Shown piece by piece: positions 8,704-18,029 of a stretch of 64,000 nt of DNA (position 1 is its first letter; each line of letters begins with the position of its first letter). The notes beneath the pieces are model-generated. The model was not told where the DNA came from, did not search any database, and saw only the letters and a list, made by a program, of their open reading frames with translations. The DNA is from Eubacterium coprostanoligenes (GTDB taxonomy: Bacteria; Bacillota; Clostridia; Oscillospirales; Acutalibacteraceae): the NCBI RefSeq assembly GCF_900167205.1, contig NZ_FUWW01000002.1:110649-174648 (forward strand), written 5' to 3'. A program made the position numbers and the translations under genes.

Positions 8704-9960
8704 ATGATAAGTGCAAAGGATTTGAAAAATGTCGATTTGGCTGTTGCCAATTCGGGATATGTAACAAAGGATGTTGACAAACTTCTTAACGAAGCTGCAA
8801 ACACTATTGAGGCATATCAGCGTGAAAACAAAGAGCTTTATCACAAACTCGAGGTTTTGGCAAGCAAAATCGAAGAATACCGTTCTGAAGAGGACGCTAT
8901 TAAGACCGCTCTTGTAACTGCTCAAAAAATGGCAGACAAGATTAAAAAGGAATCAAAGGATGCGGCAGCGCTTCTTATTGAAAGCAGCGAGGCTGAAGCA
9001 AAGCAGAAGATGGATACTGCTAACACAGAGGCAGAGGCTATCGTAAGAAAGGCAAGAGATTATTCTGCAAACCTTATCAACAACAAAACCAATGAGGCGA
9101 ATGAGATTATCTCAACCGCTCAAGCAAAGGCAAACGAGGCAATCAACTCATCAAAGGTTGTTGCACAGGATATTCTTGACCAAGCAAAGGCAATTTCAAC
9201 TGACCTTATCAGCAAGTCAAAGGCTGAAAAAGAAGCATACGAAATCTTGATTTCCACAATCAAAAATGATGCAAAATCATTTGTTGAAAATCTTAAAAAA
9301 CTTTATTCAGATCAACTTGATGTGCTCAATTCATCAAAACTTGACACAAGTTCAGCTGATGCCGATTCAGCCGAAAAAAATGTTGAGGATGTTCACGGCG
9401 ATGTTTCAAACCTTGTTGATGAAGTAAAAGAGTTTTCAAGCGCTATCCCTGAAGAAATAAACATTCCCGAAATCCCGCACAAGGAATTTGACGACTCCGA
9501 TGTAAAGGTTGAAAAGCCGGTTTTTAACACACCTGCAGATGCTGAAGAAGTAGAAGAACCGCAGCAGGAGGAATTGGAAAACAATATTGATGAGGTTGTA
9601 AACAACATTGTTGAAAATCAGCCAACCGAGCCACCTGTCATTACAACTGATGATGAGGAGTTTGAAGAAGATGAGGACGAGCCACTTGATCCAATGGAGG
9701 CTGTTGAGGCTTTTTCGCAAAACGAGATAACACCGATTGAAAAGTCTGCTGTTCCCGAAATCAGCGAAGATGCAGATATGGAAAATGATGAGTCTCTCTT
9801 TGATGAGGGCGACCAACTTCCTTTTGAAAATTATTTCAATATCAATCGTGAGGATGTACATAACGACAAATCACAAACAATATCTTTGATTCCGCCTGAG
9901 GACGATGAGGACGAGGACGACGAACCAAAGTTTAAGGGCTTCTTCAAAAAGAAGAAGTAA
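8704..9960 (+). CDS. divIVA: DivIVA-domain protein with long coiled coil and acidic tail
   Basis: DivIVA-type proteins bind curved membrane at septa and poles through an N-terminal segment and assemble through coiled coils. The position between sepF and ileS is the classic divIVA locus. The 418-residue protein is far longer than the roughly 160 residues of B. subtilis DivIVA. It has an N-terminal domain (ISAKDLKNVDLAVANSGYVT), a long Ala/Lys/Glu coiled coil to about residue 210, and a very acidic, low-complexity region to the end with the terminal basic patch FKGFFKKKK. A GTG at 8701 directly precedes the chosen ATG, and both are within range of the AAGGAG at 8689-8694. The ylmG and ylmH genes usually found between sepF and divIVA are absent. 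Confidence 0.8.
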   Translation: MISAKDLKNVDLAVANSGYVTKDVDKLLNEAANTIEAYQRENKELYHKLEVLASKIEEYRSEEDAIKTALVTAQKMADKIKKESKDAAALLIESSEAEAKQKMDTANTEAEAIVRKARDYSANLINNKTNEANEIISTAQAKANEAINSSKVVAQDILDQAKAISTDLISKSKAEKEAYEILISTIKNDAKSFVENLKKLYSDQLDVLNSSKLDTSSADADSAEKNVEDVHGDVSNLVDEVKEFSSAIPEEINIPEIPHKEFDDSDVKVEKPVFNTPADAEEVEEPQQEELENNIDEVVNNIVENQPTEPPVITTDDEEFEEDEDEPLDPMEAVEAFSQNEITPIEKSAVPEISEDADMENDESLFDEGDQLPFENYFNINREDVHNDKSQTISLIPPEDDEDEDDEPKFKGFFKKKK

Positions 9961-9991
9961 TACTATAACAAACTGTAAGGAGTAAAAACCA

Positions 9992-12781
9992 ATGGATTAT
10001 AACAAAACACTTAATCTGCCAAAAACCGAATTTCCTATGAGAGCTTCACTCCCGCAAAGAGAACCTGAATTTCTCAAGGATTGGTACGAAAACGATCAAT
10101 ACGGAAGATTGATGAAGCACAATGACGGCAAGCCTCTCTTTGTTCTTCATGACGGACCTCCGTATGCAAACGGCGATATTCATATCGGTCACGCACTTAA
10201 CAAGACACTTAAGGACTTCATTGTTAGATACAAGAATATGACAGGCTTTAAGTCACCTTATGTGCCGGGTTGGGACACTCACGGTCTTCCGACAGAACTT
10301 GCTGCCCGCAAAAAGGCAGGCATCACAGCCGAGTCAAATATTACAGACCTTGAACTCCGTAAAATTTGCCGTGAAACAGCACTTAGCTATGTTGACTTGC
10401 AGAGAGAGAGCTTTAAGCGTTTGGGCGTTATCGGTGAATGGGACAATCCGTATATCACACTTCAAAAGGAATTTGAGCAGGAGCAAATCAAGGTGTTTGC
10501 TTCCATGGCATCAAAGGGTTATATCTACAAGGGCTTGAAGCCTGTATATTGGTGTGCAGATTGTAACACAGCTCTTGCAGAAGCAGAAATTGAATACGCA
10601 GAAGATCCATGTCATTCAATTTATGTAAAGTTCAAGGTTACTGACGATATGGGTAAGCTCACTGCTCTTGGTGCAGAACTTGACAAGACATATTTTGTAA
10701 TTTGGACAACAACAACTTGGACACTTCCTGCAAACGTTGCTATTTGCGTTGGTCCTAACTATGAATACAGTCTCCTTAAGGCAAACGGCGAATATTATGT
10801 TATGGCAACAGATCTTGCACCGGTTGCAATGGCTGACGCAGGAATTACAGATTACGAAACAGTAGGCATCATCCGTGGTGATGAGCTTGAATATATGAAA
10901 ACCGCTCATCCGTTCATCGACAGAACTTCTCTTGTTATTGTCGGTGACCATGTCACTCTCGAAAGCGGTACAGGTTGCGTACACACAGCTCCGGGTCACG
11001 GTGTTGATGACTTTATCGTTTGCCAGAAGTATAAGGAAATACCTATTGTTGTTCCTGTAAACGACAAGGGCGTTCTTACAGAAGAAGCAGGTCAGTTTGC
11101 AGGTCTTACAACAGAAGAGGCAAACAAGCCTATCGCAGAGCATCTTGAAAAAATCGGTGCACTCTTTGCACTCAAGAAGATTAAGCACCAATATCCACAC
11201 TGCTGGAGATGTCACAAGCCTGTTATCTTCCGTGCAACATCACAGTGGTTCTGCTCGGTTGATGACTTCAAGGATGCAGCAGTAAAGGCAGCAGAGGATG
11301 TAAAATGGTATCCTGAATGGGGCAAGGACAGACTTCAGTCTATGGTTCTTGAGCGTGCCGACTGGTGTATTTCCCGTCAGAGAAAATGGGGTGTGCCTAT
11401 CCCTGTTATGTACTGCAAGGATTGTGGCAAGGAGATTATTGACGAAAGCATTATGAACAAGATTTCTGACATCTTCGGCGAAGAAGGTTCAGACGCTTGG
11501 TATGCTCACGATGCAGAATACTTTATTCCTGAAGGCTTCAAGTGCCCTCATTGCGGCAAGGCTAACGGCTTTGAAAAAGAAAAGGACATCATGGATGTTT
11601 GGTTCGATTCGGGTTCATCACACGCCGCTGTTTGCAAGAACAGAGATTATCTCAAGTGGCCGGCTGATGTTTATCTTGAGGGCGCAGACCAATATCGTGG
11701 TTGGTTCCAGTCATCACTTCTCACATCTGTTGCAGGTGGCAACGGTGCTCCTTACAAGCAGATTATCACTCACGGTTGGACAGTTGACGGTGAGGGCAGA
11801 AAGATGTCAAAATCTCTCGGCAACGGTATCGCTCCGCAAGAGGTTATCGACAAGTACGGCGCAGACATTCTTCGTTTGTGGGTTGCTTCTGCCGATTATC
11901 ACGCAGACATCCGCATCAGCCCTGAAATCTTGAAGCAGATTTCCGATAACTATCGTAAGATCAGAAATACTGCAAGATATTGCCTCGGCAACCTTTACGA
12001 CTTCAATCCTGATACAGATATGGTTGCAAACGAGGATTTGGAAGAACTTGATAAGTACGCTTTGATGAAACTTGATGAAGTTCTCAAAACAGCTCATCAG
12101 GGTTACAACGAATATGAATATCACACAACAGCACACGCACTTCACAACTTCTGTGTTGTTGATATGTCAAACTTTTACTTTGATGTTCTTAAGGACAGAC
12201 TTTACACTTCTGCTCCTCAGTCAAAGTCAAGAAGAGCTGCTCAAACAGTTCTTTATAAGGTGCTTGACGCTCTTTGCCTTATCCTTACACCAATTCTCGC
12301 ATTCACCTGTGATGAGATTTGGAAGGCTATGCCTCACGATTCTTCAAGAAATGTTGAGTCACCGCTCTTTAATGACATTCCACAGGGCAACTATATTGAC
12401 GCTGATGAAGAATTTATTGCAAAGTGGGATAAGATTCACGAAATCAGAACCGATGTTCAAAAGGCTCTTGAACTTGCTCGTAATGAAAAGATTATCGGTA
12501 AGCCACTTGAAGCAAAGGTTGTTCTTCACGCAGACGGCGACCTTGCAGACTTCCTCAATGCAGAAATCGAAGCATTGCCTGAAATCTTCATCACTTCTGC
12601 TGTTGAAGTTGCAGAGGGCGAGGGTGCTGTAAAGGGTGATGTTGCAGGTCTTTCTGTAACAATCGCAAAGGCAGACGGCGAAAAGTGTGAGCGTTGCTGG
12701 AAGTTCTCCGACACAGTCGGTCAGGACGCAGAGCATCCAACACTTTGTGCACACTGTGCTCAAACAATGAAAGAATTATAA
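9992..12781 (+). CDS. ileS: Isoleucyl-tRNA synthetase
   Basis: IleRS charges tRNA-Ile and edits mischarged valine. The 929-residue protein shows the class I signatures: PYANGDIHIGHALNKTLKD (HIGH motif, about residue 63) and GRKMSKSLGN (KMSKS motif, about residue 603). Editing-domain segments (IWTTTTWTLPANVAI; GTGCVHTAPGHGVDDF) and WCISRQRKWGVPIP are also present. The C-terminus carries a CERCWKF...CAHC zinc site, typical of the bacterial, mupirocin-sensitive type. Only 31 bases separate it from divIVA, so there is no room for a T-box leader. Codon choice is that of a highly expressed gene. Confidence 0.97.
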   Translation: MDYNKTLNLPKTEFPMRASLPQREPEFLKDWYENDQYGRLMKHNDGKPLFVLHDGPPYANGDIHIGHALNKTLKDFIVRYKNMTGFKSPYVPGWDTHGLPTELAARKKAGITAESNITDLELRKICRETALSYVDLQRESFKRLGVIGEWDNPYITLQKEFEQEQIKVFASMASKGYIYKGLKPVYWCADCNTALAEAEIEYAEDPCHSIYVKFKVTDDMGKLTALGAELDKTYFVIWTTTTWTLPANVAICVGPNYEYSLLKANGEYYVMATDLAPVAMADAGITDYETVGIIRGDELEYMKTAHPFIDRTSLVIVGDHVTLESGTGCVHTAPGHGVDDFIVCQKYKEIPIVVPVNDKGVLTEEAGQFAGLTTEEANKPIAEHLEKIGALFALKKIKHQYPHCWRCHKPVIFRATSQWFCSVDDFKDAAVKAAEDVKWYPEWGKDRLQSMVLERADWCISRQRKWGVPIPVMYCKDCGKEIIDESIMNKISDIFGEEGSDAWYAHDAEYFIPEGFKCPHCGKANGFEKEKDIMDVWFDSGSSHAAVCKNRDYLKWPADVYLEGADQYRGWFQSSLLTSVAGGNGAPYKQIITHGWTVDGEGRKMSKSLGNGIAPQEVIDKYGADILRLWVASADYHADIRISPEILKQISDNYRKIRNTARYCLGNLYDFNPDTDMVANEDLEELDKYALMKLDEVLKTAHQGYNEYEYHTTAHALHNFCVVDMSNFYFDVLKDRLYTSAPQSKSRRAAQTVLYKVLDALCLILTPILAFTCDEIWKAMPHDSSRNVESPLFNDIPQGNYIDADEEFIAKWDKIHEIRTDVQKALELARNEKIIGKPLEAKVVLHADGDLADFLNAEIEALPEIFITSAVEVAEGEGAVKGDVAGLSVTIAKADGEKCERCWKFSDTVGQDAEHPTLCAHCAQTMKEL

Positions 12782-12795
12782 TTTATCAATCCGTT

Positions 12796-12845
12796 GTTCC
12801 TCCCTTGCAAAAGGGAGGTCAACGCTTTGCGTTGCATACGGACTG
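12796..12845 (+). repeat. Two-hairpin intergenic repeat, copy 1
   Basis: In the spacer between ileS and lspA, an 8-bp stem with a 4-base loop (CCTCCCTT-GCAA-AAGGGAGG, 12799-12818) is followed by a 6-bp stem with a 3-base loop (CAACGC-TTT-GCGTTG, 12820-12834) and the tail CATACGGACTG. Copies with the same architecture lie at 14464-14516 (inverted) and 41078-41139. I recall sequences of this type being widespread between genes in gut Firmicutes, but I cannot search here. Confidence 0.65.
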
Positions 12846-12868
12846 AAAATATGGAGATTTGTTCATAT

Positions 12869-13366
12869 ATGAAGCATATAAAAAAACACATTTCCTGCAC
12901 GATTATGATTGTTCTTATCGTTGCATTTGACCAGATAACTAAATATTTTGCTTCATTAAAGCTTGCTGACGGAAGCGTTGCAAAGTTCATTCCCGGCGTT
13001 GTGCAGTTCAGATATGCCGAAAACACGGGTATGGCTTTTTCAATGCTCAGCGGTGCAAGGTGGGCTTTCGTTGCCCTGACTTTTGCCGTGTGCGTCGGTG
13101 CTTTTTATTATTTGTTCTCAAACAAATGCAAAAGTCTATGGCTGTATTGGAGCATAGGCGTTGTCGTTTCAGGCGGTATAGGCAATCTCATTGACCGAGC
13201 AAGATTTGGCTATGTTGTTGATTTTATCGAGCCGACTTTTATGGATTTCGCTGTTTTCAACATTGCCGATTGTGCGGTTACTTGCGGTGCTGTGGTGCTG
13301 ATTGGCTATTTGCTTTTTGATGCTTTCAGCGATATAAAAAAGCCAAAGGAGAAATCCAATGGCTGA
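12869..13366 (+). CDS. lspA: Lipoprotein signal peptidase (signal peptidase II)
   Basis: LspA cleaves the signal peptide of diacylglyceryl-modified prolipoproteins. The 165-residue protein has four hydrophobic membrane segments and the family motifs FDQITKYF, RYAENTGMAFSML, GGIGNLIDRARFGYVVDFI and FNIADCAVTCG. The catalytic aspartates are the Asp of LIDR and that of NIAD (about residue 132). I start at the ATG at 12869, which gives a normal N-terminus; an in-frame ATG at 12851 and a TTG at 12794 would read through or into the repeat. GGAG at 12853-12856 is 12 bases upstream. The 3' end overlaps rluD by 8 bases. Confidence 0.94.
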   Translation: MKHIKKHISCTIMIVLIVAFDQITKYFASLKLADGSVAKFIPGVVQFRYAENTGMAFSMLSGARWAFVALTFAVCVGAFYYLFSNKCKSLWLYWSIGVVVSGGIGNLIDRARFGYVVDFIEPTFMDFAVFNIADCAVTCGAVVLIGYLLFDAFSDIKKPKEKSNG

Positions 13367-14273
13367 AAATTATAGCTTTGTGTGCGAGCTGAACGGCACA
13401 CGAATAGACAAGTTCTTAACTGAAAACATTGAGGATATTACTCGTTCCGCCGTGCAAAAAATCATTGATGAAAACAATGTAACCGTAAACGGTAAAACGG
13501 TTTCCAAGAATTATAAGTGCAAGGCAGGGGATAGCATTGAAGTTGTTGTTCCCGATGCCAAACCGCTTGAGGCTGTTGCACAAAATATTCCGATTGATAT
13601 AGTTTTCGAGGACGAATATCTGCTTGTTGTCAACAAACCAAAGGGAATGGTTGTTCACCCTGCAAACGGCAATTCTGACGGCACTCTTGTCAATGCTTTG
13701 CTGTACCATTGCGGTGACAGCCTTTCGGGCATAAACGGGGTTATCCGACCGGGAATTGTGCATAGGATAGATAAGGACACTTCCGGACTTTTGATTGTTG
13801 CCAAAACCGACAAGGCTCACATCGGTCTTGCCGAGCAAATCAAGGAACACAGCTTTTCCCGTGCGTATGAGGCTGTGGTTTATGGTAATATTAAAGAGGA
13901 CAGTGGCACGATTTGTCAGCCGATAGGCAGGGACAGTAAGGACAGAAAGAAAATGGCAGTAACTATGAAGAATTCAAAGCCTGCCACAACTCATTATGAG
14001 GTCATCAAGAGATACGGTGATTTCACTCATGTAAGGTGCATTCTCGAAACGGGACGCACTCATCAAATCAGAGTGCATATGTCATATATCGGGCATCCTG
14101 TTGCGGGTGACCCCGTGTATGGTCCAAAAAAGGTTATAACTCGATTGAACGGTCAGTGCCTCCACGCAAAGCATATCGGATTCGTTCATCCTATAACCAA
14201 TGAATACTTGGAGTTCGAAAGTGAATTGCCCGAATATTTCACATCATTTCTAAATTATCTTGAAAATAAATAA
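13359..14273 (+). CDS. rluD: RluA-family 23S rRNA pseudouridine synthase (RluD-like)
   Basis: The enzyme isomerises uridine to pseudouridine in large-subunit rRNA. The 304-residue protein has an N-terminal S4 RNA-binding domain (about 12-75, GTRIDKFLTENIEDITRSAV) and a catalytic domain with HRIDKDTSGLLIVAKT near residue 133, where the second Asp is the catalytic residue. GRTHQIRVHMSYIGHPVAGD is also present. lspA-rluD is the common Firmicutes pair (ylyB in B. subtilis). Its stop codon is followed immediately by a hairpin (14274-14302). Which uridines it modifies cannot be told from sequence. Confidence 0.92.
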   Translation: MAENYSFVCELNGTRIDKFLTENIEDITRSAVQKIIDENNVTVNGKTVSKNYKCKAGDSIEVVVPDAKPLEAVAQNIPIDIVFEDEYLLVVNKPKGMVVHPANGNSDGTLVNALLYHCGDSLSGINGVIRPGIVHRIDKDTSGLLIVAKTDKAHIGLAEQIKEHSFSRAYEAVVYGNIKEDSGTICQPIGRDSKDRKKMAVTMKNSKPATTHYEVIKRYGDFTHVRCILETGRTHQIRVHMSYIGHPVAGDPVYGPKKVITRLNGQCLHAKHIGFVHPITNEYLEFESELPEYFTSFLNYLENK

Positions 14274-14424
14274 CCGACAGATACTTATAATGTACCTGTC
14301 GGTTGAGCGTGTCGAAAAAGTATTTTCGGCACGCTATAGATTGTTGAGAAAGGTTCTGAATTTCGTTTTCTTGCGAACATTGCTGTACGATGGTACCGCT
14401 TGTTCGCAAAAAACGAAAAACGCC

Positions 14425-14459
14425 AAAAATGCCGTAGGTTCGATACCTACGGCATTTTT
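14425..14459. terminator. Perfect bidirectional terminator hairpin
   Basis: A 14-base arm AAAAATGCCGTAGG pairs perfectly with CCTACGGCATTTTT across a 7-base loop. The A run before and T run after the GC core let it act in both directions, ending the rluD transcript from the left and the purB transcript from the right. Confidence 0.85.
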
Positions 14460-14463
14460 AAAA

Positions 14464-14516
14464 CCCCTCCGTCAACGCTTCGTGTTTCCACCTCCCCTTT
14501 CATCAATGGGAGGCAT
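14464..14516 (-). repeat. Two-hairpin intergenic repeat, copy 2 (inverted)
   Basis: Read on the minus strand it has a CCTCCC/GGGAGG stem, a second short stem (AACAC...GCGTT) and the tail GACGGAGGGGTT. This is the same order as the copies at 12796 and 41078. The tail GAGGGGTT is shared exactly with the 41078 copy. Confidence 0.65.
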
Positions 14517-14568
14517 AATTCTGCTGATTATATTTGGCGTGTTTCAGGAGCTTTATCGACAGTCTGAA

Positions 14569-14602
14569 CCGACAGATACTTCAAGTACCTGTCGGCTTTT
14601 TT
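14569..14602 (+). terminator. Terminator for the miaB-rluD strand, repeated hairpin
   Basis: CCGACAGATACT pairs with AGTACCTGTCGG (12 bp with one mismatch) and is followed by CTTTTTTATT. An almost identical hairpin without a T run is at 14274-14302, right after the rluD stop. Confidence 0.75.
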
Positions 14603-14607
14603 ATTGA

Positions 14608-16041
14608 TTATACATTGATTTCAACATCTACACCAAGCAAATCCTTGTTTTCTTCAAGAATAGGATTGATGACTTCGTTCAAGAAATCAGCTGTTTGTTC
14701 AGGTGCTCTGCCAACAAAGTTAGCAGGCTTGAGAATAGCAAGGATTTCTTCCTTTGTAGTCATAAATGCAGGGTCTGCCGCAATTCTATCCACAAGGTCA
14801 TTCTTGCCGCCTTCAACCTTAACAACAGCACCGGCTGCCATTGAGTGTTGACGGATTTTCTCGTGGAGTTCCTGTCTGTCGCCACCCTTTTTAACAGCGT
14901 CCATCATAATGTTTTCTGTTGCCATAAACGGAAGTTCGCTCATAAGTCTTGCTTCAATAACCTTTGGATAAACAACAAGACCGCTTGTAACATTGATGTA
15001 AAGGTCAAGTATTCCGTCAATAGCAAGAAATGCTTCAGCAACGCTTACACGCTTGTTTGCGCTATCGTCAAGTGTTCTTTCAAACCATTGTGCAGAAGCT
15101 GTCCAAGCAGGATTGAGAGCGTCAATCATAACATATCTTGAAAGAGATGCAATTCTTTCACTTCTCATAGGGTTTCTCTTGTAAGCCATAGCAGATGAAC
15201 CGATTTGGTTCTTTTCAAACGGTTCTTCAATTTCCTTAAGATTTTGAAGAAGTCTCAAGTCGTTTGAGAATTTGCAACAACTTTGTGCAATGAGTGCAAG
15301 GCAGTTGCAAACGATGGTGTCAAGCTTTCTTGCATATGTTTGACCGCTTACAGGGAAGCAAGTCTTGAATCCCATCTTTTCGGCAATCTTTCTGTCAAGT
15401 TCTTTGCATTTCTCGTGGTCGCCGTCAAAGAGTTCAAGGAAACTTGCCTGTGTGCCTGTTGTACCCTTTGAGCCAAGAAGCATAAGGGTGTCGAGCACAT
15501 GGTCAACTTCGTTGAGGTCCATAACCAAATCCATAAGCCAAAGAGTTGCTCTCTTGCCGACTGTTGTTGGCTGTGCAGGCTGGAAGTGTGTAAAGCCGAG
15601 GCATGGCATATCCTTGTATTCGTCTGCAAATTTTGCAACTGATGAAATAGCGTTTACGAGCTTTTTCTTAACAAGGTTGAGTGCCTCACGCATTGTGATA
15701 ACATCTGTGTTGTCACCAACATAGCAAGAGGTTGCGCCAAGGTGGATGATGCCCTTTGCTTTTGGACATTGCTCACCATATGCGTGAACATGGCTCATAA
15801 CATCATGGCGGAATTTCTTTTCGTATTCCTCTGCAACTGCATAGTTGATGTCGTCTGCATGAGCCTTTAATTCGTCAATCTGCTCTTGTGTTACATTGAG
15901 TCCGAGTTCGTGCTCTGCCTCTGCAAGAGCAATCCAAAGCTTTCTCCATGTTTTGAACTTAAAGTCCGGAGAATATATGTATTGCATTTCCTTGCTTGCG
16001 TAACGGGCATTAAACGGGGAATTGTATGTGTTGTGTTCCAT
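14608..16041 (-). CDS. purB: Adenylosuccinate lyase
   Basis: PurB cleaves SAICAR to AICAR, and adenylosuccinate to AMP, in purine synthesis. The 477-residue protein belongs to the fumarase/aspartase superfamily. The signature GSSAMAYKRNPMRSE is near residue 280, with the catalytic segment HLGATSCYVGDNTD near 100 and THFQPAQPTTVGKRA near 160. The ATG shares one base with the purC stop (TAATG), so the two are coupled; purC supplies its substrate. It is the last gene of the - strand operon and ends at the palindromic spacer. Confidence 0.95.
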   Translation of the reverse strand: MEHNTYNSPFNARYASKEMQYIYSPDFKFKTWRKLWIALAEAEHELGLNVTQEQIDELKAHADDINYAVAEEYEKKFRHDVMSHVHAYGEQCPKAKGIIHLGATSCYVGDNTDVITMREALNLVKKKLVNAISSVAKFADEYKDMPCLGFTHFQPAQPTTVGKRATLWLMDLVMDLNEVDHVLDTLMLLGSKGTTGTQASFLELFDGDHEKCKELDRKIAEKMGFKTCFPVSGQTYARKLDTIVCNCLALIAQSCCKFSNDLRLLQNLKEIEEPFEKNQIGSSAMAYKRNPMRSERIASLSRYVMIDALNPAWTASAQWFERTLDDSANKRVSVAEAFLAIDGILDLYINVTSGLVVYPKVIEARLMSELPFMATENIMMDAVKKGGDRQELHEKIRQHSMAAGAVVKVEGGKNDLVDRIAADPAFMTTKEEILAILKPANFVGRAPEQTADFLNEVINPILEENKDLLGVDVEINV

Positions 16042-16751
16042 TAGTTAAGTCCTACTCTTTTCATCATTTCTTCGTATGCTTCTTCAACACCGCCAAGGTC
16101 ACGACGGAATCTGTCCTTGTCGAGCTTTTCGTGAGTCTTGATGTCCCAAAAACGGCAGGTGTCAGGGCTGATTTCGTCAGCAAGAACGATTGTGCCGTCT
16201 GCTGTCTTACCGAATTCAAGTTTGAAGTCGATGAGTTCAACGCCGATTGATGCAAAATATTCCTTGAGTACATCGTTAACCTTGAATGCCATTTCCTTGA
16301 TGGTTTCAACATCTTCTTTGGTTGCAAAACCGCATGATACAGCATGATAGCCGTTGATGAGCGGGTCACCGAGTTCGTCATCCTTGTATGAAAATTCGAT
16401 TGAAGGGCAAACAAAGTCCATGCCTTCTTCAAGACCGAGTCTCTTGCAGATTGAACCTGCGGCTCTGTTACGGATAATAACTTCAAGAGGAACAATCTTT
16501 ACCTTTTTAACTGCCGTTTCTCTGTCTGATAATTCCTCAACAAAGTGGGTTGGAATGCCGTGCTTTTCAAGAATTTGCATAAGGTAGTTGCTCATCTTGT
16601 TGTTTACAACACCCTTGCCAACGATTGTACCCTTTTTGATACCGTTGAAAGCAGTTGCATCGTCCTTGTAGTCAACAATAACGATGTTCTCGTCATCAGT
16701 TGCCCAAACTTTCTTTGCCTTGCCCTCGTAGAGCTGTTCTGTCTTTGTCAT
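16041..16751 (-). CDS. purC: SAICAR synthetase (phosphoribosylaminoimidazole-succinocarboxamide synthase)
   Basis: PurC joins aspartate to CAIR in an ATP-dependent step; its product goes to PurB, encoded next. The 236-residue protein begins [16 protein letters not shown] and has the conserved [14 protein letters not shown] and [22 protein letters not shown] motifs. I chose the ATG at 16751 rather than one six codons earlier, because AGGAGG lies 8 bases upstream of the former and inside the latter reading. Length is typical. Confidence 0.95.
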   Translation of the reverse strand: MTKTEQLYEGKAKKVWATDDENIVIVDYKDDATAFNGIKKGTIVGKGVVNNKMSNYLMQILEKHGIPTHFVEELSDRETAVKKVKIVPLEVIIRNRAAGSICKRLGLEEGMDFVCPSIEFSYKDDELGDPLINGYHAVSCGFATKEDVETIKEMAFKVNDVLKEYFASIGVELIDFKLEFGKTADGTIVLADEISPDTCRFWDIKTHEKLDKDRFRRDLGGVEEAYEEMMKRVGLN

Positions 16752-16787
16752 ATTGTTAGCCTCCTGCATTTTAATCCTTTATGTTAA

Positions 16788-18005
16788 TTATTTTTTGTAT
16801 ACCGACTTGATTCTTTCAATTGCTTCGATTGTCTTTTCTGTTGAGCCAAATGCTGTCAGTCTGAAGTAGCCCTCGCCTGCAGGACCGAATCCTGAACCCG
16901 GAGTACCTACAACCTGGCACTTTTCAAGGAGCTCATCAAAGAATTCCCAGCTTGTGTATCCCTGTGGAACTCTGAGCCAAACGTATGGTGAGTTAACACC
17001 GCCGTAGCATTCAAAGCCAGCGTCCTTGAGACCCTCAAAGATAATCTTTGCGTTGTTTTGATAGTAAGCAAGTGTTTCTTTGATTTGCTTCTTGCCCTCT
17101 TCCGAGTAAATAGCTTCTGCGGCTCTTTGAGTGATGTATGAAACACCGTTGAACTTTGTTGCCTGGCGTCTTGCCCAAAGAGGATTGAGTGATGTGCCCT
17201 CAAATTCAAGTTCCTTTGGAACTACTGTGTAGCCACATCTCATACCTGTAAAGCCTGCTGTCTTTGAGAATGAACGAAGCTCGATAGCACACTTCTTTGC
17301 ACCTTCGATTTCGTAAATTGACTTTGGAATACCCTCTTCAACAACAAAGCTTTCGTAAGCAGAGTCAAAGAGAATGAGTGACTTGTGCTCAAGTGCATAA
17401 TCAACCCACTTCTTGAGTTGTTCCTTTGTTGCAACCATACCTGTTGGGTTGTTAGGGAAGCAGAGATAGATTACATCAGGAACTTCTGACGGAAGATCAG
17501 GTGTAAAGTTGTTTTCTGCCGTGCAAGGCATATAGATGATGTTGCTCCAAAGACCGTTTTCGTCCTTGTCGCCGCTTCTGCCTGCCATAATGTTTGTGTC
17601 GATGTAAACAGGGTAAACGGGGTCGCAGATTGCAACCTTGTTGTCCACTGAAAAGATGTCGCCGATGTTACCGCAGTCGCTCTTTGCACCGTCAGACAAA
17701 AAGATTTCGTCTTTTGCGATGTCAATGCCTCTGTCAGTATAATCGTTCTTTTGGATTGCTTCAAGGATGAAGTCGTATCCGTACTCCGGCGGATAGCCTC
17801 TGAATGTAGCCTCGCAAGCCATTTCGTCAACAGCCTTGTGCATTGCGTCAATTACAGCCGGCGCAAGCGGTCTTGTAACATCACCGATTGAAAGGCGAAT
17901 TACATCAGCTTCCGGATGAGCGGCTTGATATGCTCTCTGCTTCTTTGCAACAGTAGAGAACAAGTAGCTTGACTCGATTTTTAAAAAGTTGTCATTGATT
18001 TTCAT
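16788..18005 (-). CDS. dapL: LL-diaminopimelate aminotransferase
   Basis: DapL converts tetrahydrodipicolinate directly to LL-diaminopimelate with glutamate as donor, bypassing the acylated routes. The 405-residue fold-type I aminotransferase starts [20 protein letters not shown], typical of DapL, and has [23 protein letters not shown] and the PLP-lysine motif [15 protein letters not shown] (near residue 248). dapF, for the next enzyme, is immediately upstream in the same operon, which settles the assignment against other class I aminotransferases. Confidence 0.95.
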   Translation of the reverse strand: MKINDNFLKIESSYLFSTVAKKQRAYQAAHPEADVIRLSIGDVTRPLAPAVIDAMHKAVDEMACEATFRGYPPEYGYDFILEAIQKNDYTDRGIDIAKDEIFLSDGAKSDCGNIGDIFSVDNKVAICDPVYPVYIDTNIMAGRSGDKDENGLWSNIIYMPCTAENNFTPDLPSEVPDVIYLCFPNNPTGMVATKEQLKKWVDYALEHKSLILFDSAYESFVVEEGIPKSIYEIEGAKKCAIELRSFSKTAGFTGMRCGYTVVPKELEFEGTSLNPLWARRQATKFNGVSYITQRAAEAIYSEEGKKQIKETLAYYQNNAKIIFEGLKDAGFECYGGVNSPYVWLRVPQGYTSWEFFDELLEKCQVVGTPGSGFGPAGEGYFRLTAFGSTEKTIEAIERIKSVYKK

Positions 18006-18029
18006 ATCTTTAAACCTCCGTTAAATTAC

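Larger units (their letters stand above)
14274..14607. other. Palindrome-rich spacer between convergent operons
   Basis: No gene is supported in these 334 bases. They contain, in order, a hairpin beginning directly after the rluD stop (14274-14302), a 12-bp hairpin (14307-14334), a longer imperfect hairpin built on TTGCGAACA/TTGTTCGCAA (about 14363-14415), a perfect bidirectional terminator (14425-14459), an inverted copy of the two-hairpin repeat (14464-14516), and a second copy of the first hairpin followed by a T run (14569-14602). Open frames here are interrupted by these palindromes and have no ribosome site. Confidence 0.75.

Noticed and set aside
9961..9991. T-box riboswitch before ileS
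   Set aside because: Only 31 bases separate divIVA and ileS, too short for a T-box leader.
12794..12868. Longer N-terminus for LspA starting at TTG 12794
   Set aside because: The added 25 residues are translated from the two-hairpin repeat, and the family start fits the ATG at 12869.
14260..14607. Open frame of 115 codons after rluD, in the palindromic spacer
   Set aside because: It overlaps terminator hairpins and a repeat, has no ribosome site and its translation looks like no protein family.
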